NCBI RefSeq assembly: GCF_902859735.1
Contig: NZ_CADIJY010000011.1
Span: 1-64,000 of the forward strand
Source of the DNA: Achromobacter aegrifaciens
Lineage (GTDB): Bacteria; Pseudomonadota; Gammaproteobacteria; Burkholderiales; Burkholderiaceae_B
Reading direction: 5' to 3'
Length of the DNA stretch: 64,000 bases
Numbering within the stretch: the first letter of the stretch is position 1; the number at the start of each line of letters is the position of its first letter. The notes below the pieces were generated by a model. The model worked only from the letters and a program-made list of their open reading frames with translations, was not told the origin of the DNA and made no database searches. Shown here piece by piece: positions 1 through 7,841 of the stretch. The translations under genes and the position numbers were made by a program.

Positions 1-268
1 GTCCCGGCGCCGCCCGGTCCGACGCGCCGCGCGCGGACTGGCCGCGGCCGGCGCCGCGCGGGCCACGCGCTTCCTCGTCCTTGCGCCGCTGATAGGCGGC
101 GGGATCTTTCTGGCGTTCGATGCTTTCCTTGGTGCGCTCCTGTTGCGCGACCAGACGGGCGCGGGCGCCGCTGCGGGTGCGCTTGGGGGCGTCTTCGGCA
201 TAGGCGTCGCGCGCCGTTTTCTTGATCGTCAGCGTCTTGCGCGGGCGGTCCTGTTCATCAGAGGACAT
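1..268 (-). CDS. N-terminal part of an unidentified basic protein (runs off the window)
   Basis: An open minus-strand frame begins with ATG at 268 and continues past the window edge. The 89 visible residues start MSSDEQDRPRKTLTIKKTAR and are rich in Lys, Arg, Glu and Gly. They look disordered, and no domain can be recognised. Such charged extensions are common in front of RNA-modifying or RNA-binding enzymes of betaproteobacteria, but that is only a guess. The start lies 33 bases after the hemJ stop on the same strand, so it is probably the next gene of that transcript. Confidence 0.6.
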   Translation of the reverse strand, partial: MSSDEQDRPRKTLTIKKTARDAYAEDAPKRTRSGARARLVAQQERTKESIERQKDPAAYQRRKDEEARGPRGAGRGQSARGASDRAAPG

Positions 269-301
269 ACGAATCCTGGCGAATGTGCAGAGGTAGGGGT
301 A

Positions 302-730
302 TCAGAAGGGTTTGACGACGACCAGCGCCACCACCACCAAGAGCAGCAAGACGGGAACTTCGTTGAACCAGCGATAGAACTTGTGCGAACGGGTGTTTTT
401 GCCCTGTTCGAATTTGCGCAGCATCAGGCCACAGGCGTGATGGTAGCCGATGACGAGCAGGACGAAAAAGAGCTTGGCGTGCATCCAGCCGTTGCCGGGG
501 CCCACGCCGATGCGATAACCCAGATAGAGCCACATGCCGAATACCACCGCGACCACGGCCAGGATGGTGGTGAAACGGTACAGGCGGCGCGCCATGCCCA
601 GCAGGGTGGTCTGGACCGCGGGGTCCGATTGCTGCGCCAGATTCACGAATATGCGCGGCAGGTAGAACAGGCCGGCGAACCAGGAAGCGATAAAGACAAT
701 ATGAAAGGTCTTGACCCAAAGCATGGCCAT
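302..730 (-). CDS. hemJ: Protoporphyrinogen IX oxidase HemJ (CopD-like membrane protein)
   Basis: The 142-residue integral membrane protein matches the HemJ family, which oxidises protoporphyrinogen IX to protoporphyrin IX late in haem synthesis. Four hydrophobic segments can be seen, near residues 5-25, 50-72, 83-105 and 122-140. Family-typical signatures are visible: an early His in VKTFHIVFIASWFAGLFYLP, the GWMHAKL stretch with the second conserved His, IGYHHACG, and the C-terminal RWFNEVPVLLL ending in VVVKPF. The length is normal for the family. It follows prpD on the same strand, but a hairpin lies between them, so it probably has its own promoter. The next minus-strand gene starts 33 bases downstream. 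Confidence 0.88.
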   Translation of the reverse strand: MAMLWVKTFHIVFIASWFAGLFYLPRIFVNLAQQSDPAVQTTLLGMARRLYRFTTILAVVAVVFGMWLYLGYRIGVGPGNGWMHAKLFFVLLVIGYHHACGLMLRKFEQGKNTRSHKFYRWFNEVPVLLLLVVVALVVVKPF

Positions 731-792
731 GGCGCGATCCAGTCGAGGAAAGCCGCATTGTAAGCTGCGCCACTACGCGTTCAGGCCAAGAG

Positions 793-818
793 GCAAAGCC
801 CCGCGGACAGGGCTTTGC
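793..818 (-). terminator. Hairpin terminator after prpD
   Basis: The arms GCAAAGCCC and GGGCTTTGC pair perfectly over 9 bp around an 8-base loop, just beyond the prpD stop. On the minus strand the stem is followed only by a short T-poor stretch (CTCTT), so termination may be partial. Confidence 0.55.
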
Positions 819-829
819 GAGGAGGCGGC

Positions 830-2281
830 TCAGATCACGTACAGGTCGACGTACTCGTGGACCGGCATGGCTTCCAGCCGCTTCTGGTCCAGCGAGGCCT
901 GCAGGATGCGGTCTTGCTGGCGGGCTGGAAACATGCGCGCCAGATTGGTGCGGAACTTGGTTTCCAGCAGCGGTATGCCTTCGGGGCGGCGGCGCTTGTG
1001 GCCGATGGGGTACTCGCAGACGATCTCGTCCAGCCGCGTGCCGTCCTTGAATTCCACCGTCAGCGCATTGGCGATCGAACGCTTGTCGGGGTCGTGATAG
1101 TCGCGGGTGTAAGCCGGGTCTTCGACACACACAATCTTGTCGCGCAGCGCGTCGATGCGTGGATCCCGCGCCACCGCGTCCTCGTAGTCGGCCGCGGTCA
1201 GGCGGCCGAACAGCGTCGGTACCGCCACCATGTACTGGATGCAGTGGTCCCGGTCGGCCGGGTTGGCCAGCGGTCCCTTCTTGTCGATGATGCGGATGCA
1301 GGCTTCGTGCGTGCGGATTGTGATTTTCGCGATGTCGTCGGCGTTCTTGTCGGCGGCCTGCAGCCGGGCGTGGAGTTCCATTGCGCACTCGACGGCGGTC
1401 TGCGCATGGAATTCGGCTGGAAACGAAATCTTGAACAGCACGTTTTCCATCACGTAGCTGCCGTAGGGGCGCTGGAACCGGAACGGCTGGCCTTTGAACA
1501 GCACGTCGTAAAAGCCCCAGGTCTTGGCCGTCAGCACGGACGGATAGCCCATTTCGCCGGTCCGGGCGATCAGCGCCAGGCGCACGGCGCGGCTGGTGGC
1601 GTCGCCCGCGGCCCAGCTCTTGCGGCTGCCGGTATTGGGCGCGTGGCGATAGGTGCGCAGGCTCTGGCCATCGACCCAGGCCAGCGACACCGCATTGATC
1701 ACTTCATCGCGGCTCAGGCCCAGCATCTGCGCCACCACGGCGGTGGAGGCAACTTTCACCAGCACGACGTGGTCCAGGCCGACCTTGTTGAAGGAGTTTT
1801 CCAGTGCGATGCAGCCCTGGATCTCGTGCGCCTTGATCATGCCGGTCAGCACGTCGCGCATCAGCAGGGGCGGTTTGCCGGCCGCGACCGCCGTGCGGGA
1901 CAGCCAGTCGGCGGTGGCCAGGATGCCGCCCAGGTTGTCGGACGGGTGGCCCCATTCGGCGGCCAGCCAGGTGTCGTTGAAGTCCAGCCAGCGGATCATC
2001 GTGCCGATGTTGAAGGCGGCCTGCACGGGATCGAGCTGGAATTGCGTGCCCGGCACCTTGGCGCCGTGGGGCACGGTCGTGCCGGGGACGATGGGCCCCA
2101 GCAGTTTCCTGCACGCTGGATACTCCAGCGCTTCCAGGCCGCAGCCCAGCGTGTCGATCAGGCAGTTGCGCGCCGTTTCGTACGCCAGGCCGCTCTGGAT
2201 TTCATACTTCAGGACGTAGTCGGCGATATCGACCAGAACCAGGTCGGGATCGGGACGGACGTTGGAGATCGGGGCAGACAT
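830..2281 (-). CDS. prpD: 2-methylcitrate dehydratase PrpD
   Basis: A 483-residue MmgE/PrpD-family protein that dehydrates 2-methylcitrate to 2-methyl-cis-aconitate in the propionate-degrading methylcitrate cycle. It spans the full family length. Recognisable parts are [11 protein letters not shown] near residue 50, the [19 protein letters not shown] region near residues 98-116, and [21 protein letters not shown] in the middle. It is the last gene of prpB-prpC-prpD, 70 bases after prpC. No acnD/acnM or prpF is present, so this operon uses the enterobacterial-type PrpD route. A hydratase for the following step (an aconitase) must lie elsewhere. Confidence 0.93.
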   Translation of the reverse strand: MSAPISNVRPDPDLVLVDIADYVLKYEIQSGLAYETARNCLIDTLGCGLEALEYPACRKLLGPIVPGTTVPHGAKVPGTQFQLDPVQAAFNIGTMIRWLDFNDTWLAAEWGHPSDNLGGILATADWLSRTAVAAGKPPLLMRDVLTGMIKAHEIQGCIALENSFNKVGLDHVVLVKVASTAVVAQMLGLSRDEVINAVSLAWVDGQSLRTYRHAPNTGSRKSWAAGDATSRAVRLALIARTGEMGYPSVLTAKTWGFYDVLFKGQPFRFQRPYGSYVMENVLFKISFPAEFHAQTAVECAMELHARLQAADKNADDIAKITIRTHEACIRIIDKKGPLANPADRDHCIQYMVAVPTLFGRLTAADYEDAVARDPRIDALRDKIVCVEDPAYTRDYHDPDKRSIANALTVEFKDGTRLDEIVCEYPIGHKRRRPEGIPLLETKFRTNLARMFPARQQDRILQASLDQKRLEAMPVHEYVDLYVI

Positions 2282-2351
2282 AGCGGTACCTCTCCATGGA
2301 ATGAATACAGGTGGCCATGCCGTGCCCTCGTCCGCGCCCTGGTGTCGTGGC

Positions 2352-3545
2352 TTACTTGCGCTTTTCCAGCGGCACGAACTTCTGGTCTTCCGGGCCCACG
2401 TAATTGGCGGTGGGGCGGATGATCTTGTTGTCGATGCGCTGCTCGATGATGTGGGCCGACCAGCCCGCCGTGCGCGCGATGACGAACAGCGGCGTGAACA
2501 TGGCGGTGGGGACTCCCATCATGTGATAGCTGACGGCCGAGAACCAGTCCAGGTTGGGGAACATCTTCTTGATGTCCCACATGACCGTTTCCAAGCGTTC
2601 GGCGATGTCGAACATCTTGGTGCTGCCGGCCTTCTTGGACAGCTTCTTGGCCACTTCCTTGATGACCTTGTTGCGCGGGTCGGACACGGTATAGACGGGG
2701 TGGCCAAAGCCGATGATAACTTCCTTGGCTTCGACGCGGCGGCGGATGTCAGCCTCGGCCTCGTCCGGGGTTTCATAGCGCTTCTGCACGTCGAAGGCCA
2801 CTTCGTTGGCGCCGCCGTGCTTGGGGCCGCGCAGCGCGCCGATGGCGCCCGAGATGGCGGAGAACATGTCCGAGCCGGTGCCGGCGATGACGCGGGCCGT
2901 GAACGTGGACGCGTTGAACTCGTGTTCGGCGTACAGGTTCAGCGAGATGTGCATGGCCTTGACCCACTCGTCACTGGGCTTTTCGCCATGCAGCAGGTGC
3001 AGGAAGTGGCCGCCGATGCTGTCGTCGTCCGTCTGCACGTCGATGATGCGGCCGTTGTGGCTGTAGTGGTACCAGTACAGCAGCGCCGAGCCCAGGTTGG
3101 CCATCAGGCGGTCGGCGATGTCGCGCGCGCCCGGGGTGTTGTGGTCGTCTTTTTCAGGCAGCACGCAGCCCAGCACGGACACGGCGGTGCGCATCACGTC
3201 CATCGGGTGGCTGGCGGCGGGCAAGGCTTCCAGCGCGGCTTGCAGCTGGGCGGGCAGGCCGCGCAGGCTGCGCAGCTTTTCCTTGTAGGCCTTCAGTTCG
3301 GCCTTGTTCGGCAGCTTGCCGTGGACGAGCAAGTGGGCGATTTCCTCGAACTCGCTGGCGTCGGCGATGTCCAGGATGTCGTAGCCGCGGTAGTGCAGGT
3401 CGTTGCCGCTGCGGCCGACCGTGCACAGTGCGGTGTTGCCGGCGACGACGCCGGACAGCGCAACCGACTTCTTGGGCTTGAAGCCGGCTTTTTCTTCCGG
3501 CTGGGCGTCCGTCTTGGCCACTTGCTTCTTGGGAGCCGTGCTCAT
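2352..3545 (-). CDS. prpC: 2-methylcitrate synthase PrpC
   Basis: A 397-residue citrate-synthase superfamily enzyme that condenses propionyl-CoA with oxaloacetate. Conserved pieces include [14 protein letters not shown] with its catalytic His, [16 protein letters not shown], and [14 protein letters not shown] with the second catalytic His. GFGHPVY rather than GFGHRVY is typical of methylcitrate synthases and separates it from the true citrate synthase at 10769. The N-terminal 30 residues form a Lys/Ala-rich extension ([20 protein letters not shown]). The ATG at 3545 is preceded by a good AAGGAG ribosome site 8 bases away. It lies between prpB and prpD with gaps of 95 and 70 bases, consistent with one transcript. 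Confidence 0.93.
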   Translation of the reverse strand: MSTAPKKQVAKTDAQPEEKAGFKPKKSVALSGVVAGNTALCTVGRSGNDLHYRGYDILDIADASEFEEIAHLLVHGKLPNKAELKAYKEKLRSLRGLPAQLQAALEALPAASHPMDVMRTAVSVLGCVLPEKDDHNTPGARDIADRLMANLGSALLYWYHYSHNGRIIDVQTDDDSIGGHFLHLLHGEKPSDEWVKAMHISLNLYAEHEFNASTFTARVIAGTGSDMFSAISGAIGALRGPKHGGANEVAFDVQKRYETPDEAEADIRRRVEAKEVIIGFGHPVYTVSDPRNKVIKEVAKKLSKKAGSTKMFDIAERLETVMWDIKKMFPNLDWFSAVSYHMMGVPTAMFTPLFVIARTAGWSAHIIEQRIDNKIIRPTANYVGPEDQKFVPLEKRK

Positions 3546-3640
3546 GTCTCTACTCCTTCCTTTCGCGATGGTCGTTGCTATTGGGGGTGGGCATGCAAGG
3601 CGCCGGGCGGCTGCCGCGACGCCGGAAACCGTGGGCTGGC

Positions 3641-4531
3641 TTAGGCCTTGCCCTTCTGGAACAGCGCGTCCAGCTTCGATTCGAATTCGTGGTAACCGAT
3701 GCGGTCGTACAGTTCCTCGCGCGTCTGCATCAGGTCCACCACGTTCTTCTGGTGGCCATCGCGGCGGATGGCGGTGTAGACCGCTTCGGCTGCCTTGTTC
3801 ATGGCGCGGAAGGCCGACAGCGGGTAGAGCACCATGCCCACGCCCACGCTCTTCAGTTCTTCCACCGAGAACAGCGGCGTCTTGCCGAATTCGGTGATGT
3901 TGGCCAGCACCGGCACCTTGACCGCCTTGACGAAGCGGTCGTAGGTAGGCAGGTCGTAGGCGGCTTCGGCGAAGATCGCGTCGGCGCCCGCTTCCACGCA
4001 GGCCAGCGCGCGCTCGATGGCGGCGTCCACGCCATGGGAGGCAATCGCGTCGGTGCGGGCGATCAGGTAGAAGTCCGTATCGGTGCGGGCGTCGGCCGCG
4101 GCCTTGACGCGGTCGGCCATTTCTTCGGTCGAGACGATTTCCTTGCCGGGGCGATGGCCGCAGCGCTTGGCGCCGACCTGGTCTTCGATGTGGCAGGCGG
4201 CGGCGCCGAACTTGATCAGGCTCTTGACGCTGCGGGCGATGTTGAACGCCGACGGGCCGAAGCCGGTATCGATGTCGACCACCAGGGGCACGTCGCAGAC
4301 GTCGGTGATGCGGCGCACGTCCGTCAGGACGTCGTCCATGGTGTTGATGCCCAGGTCGGGCAGGCCCAGCGAACCAGCCGCGACGCCGCCGCCGGACAGG
4401 TAGATGGCGCGGTAGCCGGCGCGCTTGGCCAACAGCGCGTGGTTGGCGTTGATGGCGCCGATGATCTGCAGGGGGCTTTCTTCGGCAAGCGCGCGGCGAA
4501 AGAGGGCGCCGGCGGATTCGGGTCTGGACAT
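3641..4531 (-). CDS. prpB: 2-methylisocitrate lyase PrpB
   Basis: A 296-residue isocitrate-lyase/PEP-mutase superfamily protein that splits 2-methylisocitrate into pyruvate and succinate. The catalytic loop motif KRCGHRPGK is present with the cysteine at residue 124. [10 protein letters not shown] near residues 44-53 and [10 protein letters not shown] near 84-93 are the expected substrate and Mg2+ binding elements. The length is normal. It is the first gene of the prp operon, and GGAG sits 7 bases before the ATG. No PrpR/GntR-type prp regulator is adjacent. The succinate and pyruvate produced feed the sdh and maeB/pyruvate enzymes encoded nearby. Confidence 0.93.
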   Translation of the reverse strand: MSRPESAGALFRRALAEESPLQIIGAINANHALLAKRAGYRAIYLSGGGVAAGSLGLPDLGINTMDDVLTDVRRITDVCDVPLVVDIDTGFGPSAFNIARSVKSLIKFGAAACHIEDQVGAKRCGHRPGKEIVSTEEMADRVKAAADARTDTDFYLIARTDAIASHGVDAAIERALACVEAGADAIFAEAAYDLPTYDRFVKAVKVPVLANITEFGKTPLFSVEELKSVGVGMVLYPLSAFRAMNKAAEAVYTAIRRDGHQKNVVDLMQTREELYDRIGYHEFESKLDALFQKGKA

Positions 4532-4664
4532 GGGTGGTCTCCGTAATTTGGACCGGGTGTTTTCGTGGGCCCCGGATGAAACGACTGGACTGCGGACTGG
4601 CGCGTTGCAGGCCAGGCCGGGATGCGTCCCGTCCTGGTTCCTGACCTTACCGCGGGCCCGGAAA

Positions 4665-4720
4665 ATAAATCTGTCCCCTTCGCGACATTCCTTTGCGCAG
4701 GGGCAAAGGGACAGGTTTAT
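4665..4720. repeat. Imperfect inverted repeat in the prpB-mdh gap
   Basis: ATAAATCTGTCCC at 4665-4677 pairs with GGGACAGGTTTAT at 4708-4720, with one G-T position in 13 and a spacer of 30 bases. It sits upstream of the prp operon and downstream of mdh. It may be a dispersed repeat, an operator or part of a leader, and the sequence alone does not decide. Confidence 0.5.
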
Positions 4721-4737
4721 GTTTCGGTCTTGCCTAG

Positions 4738-4767
4738 GAATTGGGCCCGCGCAAACGGGCCCAATTC
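4738..4767. terminator. Strong hairpin at the 3' end of mdh
   Basis: GAATTGGGCCCG (4738-4749) and GCCCGTTTGCG-side partner CGGGCCCAATTC (4756-4767) form a perfect 12-bp stem with a 6-base loop, 16 bases beyond the mdh stop. The T-run (TTT) lies on the plus-strand side, so on the mdh transcript it is a stem without a clear U-tract. Confidence 0.6.
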
Positions 4768-4783
4768 TTTACTCATGCGCTGC

Positions 4784-5773
4784 TTACTTCAGCAGGTCCT
4801 TGACGCCGTCGCGCTCTTCGAGGAGCTCTTTCAGCGTGAAGTCCAGGCGCTCGCGCGAGAAGGCGTCGATTTCCAGGCCTTCGATGCGCTTGTATTCGCC
4901 GTTTTCGGTCGTGACCGGCACGCCGTAGATGATGCCTTCGGGGATGCCGTAGGAGCCGTCCGACGGGATGCCCATCGTGACCCACTTGCCGTTGCTGCCC
5001 AGGACCCAGTCACGGACGTGGTCGATGGCGGCGTTGGCAGCCGAAGCGGCCGAGGACAGGCCGCGGGCTTCGATGATGGCGGCGCCGCGCTTGCCCACGG
5101 TGGGGATGAACGTGTCGCGGTTCCAGGCGTCGTCGTTGATCAGCTTGGACAGCGATTCGCCGCCGACGGTGGCGAAGCGGTAGTCGGGGTACATCGTGGG
5201 CGAGTGGTTGCCCCACACGACCAGCTTTTCGATGTCGGCGACGGCCTTGCCGGACTTGGCAGCCAGTTGCGACAGGGCGCGGTTGTGGTCCAGGCGCAGC
5301 ATGGCGGTGAAGTTCTTGGCGGGCAGGTCCGGCGCCGACTTCATGGCGATGTAGGCGTTGGTGTTGGCCGGGTTGCCGACGACCAGGACCTTGACGTTGC
5401 GGCTGGCGACGTCGTTCAGGGCCTTGCCCTGAGCCGTGAAGATCTGGGCATTGACCGACAGCAGGTCCTTGCGTTCCATGCCGGGGCCGCGCGGGCGGGC
5501 GCCAACCAGCAGGGCCACGTCGGCGTCCTTGAAGGCGGTGCGCGGGTCGCTGTGGGCGGTGACTTCTTGCAGCAGCGGGAAGGCGCAGTCATCCAGTTCC
5601 ATGATGACGCCCTTCAGGGCCTTTTGCGCTTTCTCGTCGGGGATTTCCAGCAGTTGCAGGATGACGGGTTGATCTTTACCCAGCATTTCGCCGGAGGCGA
5701 TGCGGAATAGCAGTGCGTAACCGATTTGGCCGGCGGCGCCGGTGACGGCGACACGCAAGGCAGGCTTGGACAT
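4784..5773 (-). CDS. mdh: Malate dehydrogenase (NAD)
   Basis: A 329-residue enzyme that interconverts malate and oxaloacetate in the TCA cycle. It belongs to the long Mdh type found in betaproteobacteria. The NAD-binding motif [13 protein letters not shown] lies at residues 10-22, substrate-binding arginines are in [13 protein letters not shown] near 91-103, and the catalytic His is in [13 protein letters not shown] near 190. The ATG at 5773 (MSKPALRV) was chosen. An upstream in-frame ATG at 5815 would add 14 residues absent from the family. The gene is transcribed divergently from the GntR regulator at 6120, with a palindrome in the shared promoter region. Confidence 0.95.
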   Translation of the reverse strand: MSKPALRVAVTGAAGQIGYALLFRIASGEMLGKDQPVILQLLEIPDEKAQKALKGVIMELDDCAFPLLQEVTAHSDPRTAFKDADVALLVGARPRGPGMERKDLLSVNAQIFTAQGKALNDVASRNVKVLVVGNPANTNAYIAMKSAPDLPAKNFTAMLRLDHNRALSQLAAKSGKAVADIEKLVVWGNHSPTMYPDYRFATVGGESLSKLINDDAWNRDTFIPTVGKRGAAIIEARGLSSAASAANAAIDHVRDWVLGSNGKWVTMGIPSDGSYGIPEGIIYGVPVTTENGEYKRIEGLEIDAFSRERLDFTLKELLEERDGVKDLLK

Positions 5774-6119
5774 GGACGTTCTCCGTAATGGTTTGGCGAG
5801 AAAAAATCTCACCAAGCAGTGTAATCGTTGGGCGTGAAAATCAACGCGTGTGCAACGGCGTGCGCAGTGGCAGGCGCGGGGCCCGGGCAGCGTTGAATCC
5901 TAGATCGAATTTACGTGTCCGTCAATTGCTCTTCTATCTTATATAAGACATAAGACGTTGGACAGCCGCCCGGCCAATATGCCACAATAGAGCGTTTATT
6001 CGAATGCGCCGCAACCCGGTTTCGGTTGCGCGCCTGTATCAAGCCAGAACACTGGCGGCGGCAGCGCATTGCGGATGGGTTCGCTGCCTTGCGCCGCCCT
6101 CCCATTTCCCCGGATAAAC
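5774..6119. promoter_or_regulatory. Divergent control region between mdh and the GntR gene (346 bases)
   Basis: This gap carries no credible gene. It contains an AT-rich core at about 5920-6000 in otherwise GC-rich DNA, including the palindrome listed at 5937-5948. Short TATA-like stretches occur on both strands, but no promoter pair can be assigned with certainty. Regulation of mdh, the GntR gene and perhaps the sdh operon from here is inferred from the geometry. Confidence 0.6.
5937..5948. promoter_or_regulatory. Perfect palindrome TCTTATATAAGA, candidate GntR operator
   Basis: A perfect 12-bp palindrome, directly followed by a further half-site-like CATAAGAC (5949-5956). AT-rich palindromes of this size are typical of GntR-family operators, and a GntR gene starts 172 bases away. 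Its position also suits repression of mdh. The link to that regulator is inferred. Confidence 0.5.
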
Positions 6120-6920
6120 ATGACCCAATCAAAAAGATCCATGGCAGAGCCCCGGCCCGAAACCTCCTTACGCATTCGCGCCGCCCGCACGGCGGGCGAG
6201 GGGGCCGCTTTCAGTCCGCTCTACCGGCAAATCAAGGATCTGCTTGTCCAGAGCCTGGAACGCGGCGAATGGAAGCCCGGCGAACTCATCCCCAGCGAAA
6301 TCGATCTGGCTGCCCGTTTCCAGGTAAGCCAGGGCACGGTGCGCAAGGCGGTCGATGAGCTGGCTGCCGAGCACATGCTGCTGCGCCGCCAGGGCAAGGG
6401 CACTTTCGTCGCCACCCACCACGAAGCGCGCGTGCGCTACCGCTTCCTGCGCCTGGCCGCCGATGACGAAGGCGAGGCCGGCCGGGCCGAAAGCCGCATC
6501 CTGGAATGCCGGCGCCTGCGGGCGCCCGCCGAGATCGCGCGCGCCCTGGACCTGCGTGCCGGCGAAACCGTCGTCATGATCCGCCGCCTGCTGTCCATGG
6601 GGCAGACGCCCACCGTCGTGGACGACATCTGGCTGCCCGGTTCCATTTTCCGTGGACTGACCCTGGAGCTGTTGACCGCCAACAAGGCGCCGCTCTACGG
6701 TCTGTTCGAATCCGAATTCGGCGTGAGCATGGTGCGCGCGGACGAAAAGCTGCGCGCGGTGATCGCGCCGGCCGAGGTCTGTCCGCTGCTTAACGTTCCC
6801 GCCGGGACGCCGTTGTTGCAGGTTGATAGGGTGTCTTATACGTATGGTGACCGCCCCATGGAAATCCGCCGGGGGTTGTACTTGACCGATCGATACCACT
6901 ACCGCAATAGTCTGAATTGA
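6120..6920 (+). CDS. GntR-family (HutC/UTRA) transcriptional regulator
   Basis: A 266-residue regulator. The N-terminal winged helix-turn-helix (about residues 40-110) shows the GntR pattern PLYRQIKDLL, then PGELIPSEIDLAARFQVSQG, then VRKAVDELAAEHMLLRRQGK. A UTRA ligand-binding domain follows (about 120-262), with ETVVMIRRLLS and the C-terminal IRRGLYLTDRYHYRNSLN. ATG 6120 was preferred because GGATAAAC stands just before it. ATG 6141 is the alternative, and the longer form from 6069 lacks support. It is divergent from mdh and 121 bases before sdhC, so it is likely to sense a TCA-cycle or related acid and control these genes. The effector is unknown. Confidence 0.85.
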   Translation: MTQSKRSMAEPRPETSLRIRAARTAGEGAAFSPLYRQIKDLLVQSLERGEWKPGELIPSEIDLAARFQVSQGTVRKAVDELAAEHMLLRRQGKGTFVATHHEARVRYRFLRLAADDEGEAGRAESRILECRRLRAPAEIARALDLRAGETVVMIRRLLSMGQTPTVVDDIWLPGSIFRGLTLELLTANKAPLYGLFESEFGVSMVRADEKLRAVIAPAEVCPLLNVPAGTPLLQVDRVSYTYGDRPMEIRRGLYLTDRYHYRNSLN

Positions 6921-7041
6921 TGAGTTTTTTACCTACGATTTGATACCGACCCTATCTCTGGGCGAAAATACCGTGTTTGCCCGCAAGGGCTACGGCATTT
7001 CCGCCGTAACGATTCCCTAGTTCCGAAACACCGAGGCCGTC

Positions 7042-7455
7042 ATGTCCGACACCGCTGCCAAGCCACGTCCGCAGTTTCGCAATATTGGTATTGCGCAACT
7101 CGCCAGCTACCGCCTGCCCCTGGCCGGCAAGCTGTCCATCCTGCACCGCGTCAGCGGTGCGCTGCTGTTCCTCTGTCTTCCCTTGGTCATTCTGCCGCTG
7201 TTCGCGGCCAGCGTGGCCGCACCGCAGACGTTCGCAGCCGTGGCCGCGTACGCCGGCAACCCGATCGTCAAGCTTGTCTTCCTGGTCCTGATCTGGGGCT
7301 ATCTGCACCACTTCTGTGCCGGCATCCGCTACCTGCTGCTGGACCTGCACATCGGTATCGACAAGCTGTCGGCCAAGAAGAGCGCCGGCGTGGTTTTCGG
7401 GGTGAGCCTGGCGCTGACCCTGGTGTTCGCTCTCAAACTGTTCGGAGTGCTGTAA
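7042..7455 (+). CDS. sdhC: Succinate dehydrogenase cytochrome b556 subunit SdhC
   Basis: A 137-residue membrane anchor of complex II. Three transmembrane helices are visible near residues 38-60, 75-98 and 115-136. The family signature KLSILHRVSGALLF (residues 31-44) includes the His and Ser near the quinone site, and HHFCAGIRYLLLDLH (about 94-108) holds the conserved haem-proximal His. The stop codon overlaps the sdhD start by one base (TAATG), which indicates translational coupling in sdhC-sdhD-sdhA-sdhB. Confidence 0.93.
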   Translation: MSDTAAKPRPQFRNIGIAQLASYRLPLAGKLSILHRVSGALLFLCLPLVILPLFAASVAAPQTFAAVAAYAGNPIVKLVFLVLIWGYLHHFCAGIRYLLLDLHIGIDKLSAKKSAGVVFGVSLALTLVFALKLFGVL

Positions 7456-7838
7456 TGGCCGACGTCAAAAACTACGGACCCAAGCGTCTGGTCGTGGGCG
7501 CCCATTACGGCGTCATGGATTTCATCATCCAGCGCATCACCGCCGTCATCATGGCCGTGTATACGCTGGTGCTGCTCATCGGCATCCTGATGATGCCGGC
7601 CTTCACGTACGAGCACTGGACCGCGCTGTTCAACTTCTACGTGGGCGTTCTTCCGGTTGGCCAGATCCTGGCCACCCTTGCATTCATTGCGCTGGCCTGG
7701 CATGCCTGGATTGGTGTGCGCGACATCTGGATGGACTACGTCAAGTCGGTGGGCGTGCGCCTGCTGCTGCAAGTGCTGACGATCCTCTGGCTGGTCGGTT
7801 CGGTCGTTTACTTCGCGCAAATCCTCTGGAGCATTTAA
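7455..7838 (+). CDS. sdhD: Succinate dehydrogenase membrane anchor SdhD
   Basis: A 127-residue partner of SdhC in complex II. Three hydrophobic helices lie near residues 28-50, 65-85 and 100-124. RLVVGAHYGVMDFIIQRITAV at the N-terminus and LAWHAWIGVRDIWMDYV (about 75-91) match the family. The second contains the His expected to ligate haem b and the Asp-Tyr near the quinone site. It starts on the last base of sdhC and ends 3 bases before the sdhA GTG. Confidence 0.92.
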   Translation: MADVKNYGPKRLVVGAHYGVMDFIIQRITAVIMAVYTLVLLIGILMMPAFTYEHWTALFNFYVGVLPVGQILATLAFIALAWHAWIGVRDIWMDYVKSVGVRLLLQVLTILWLVGSVVYFAQILWSI

Positions 7839-7841
7839 GCC

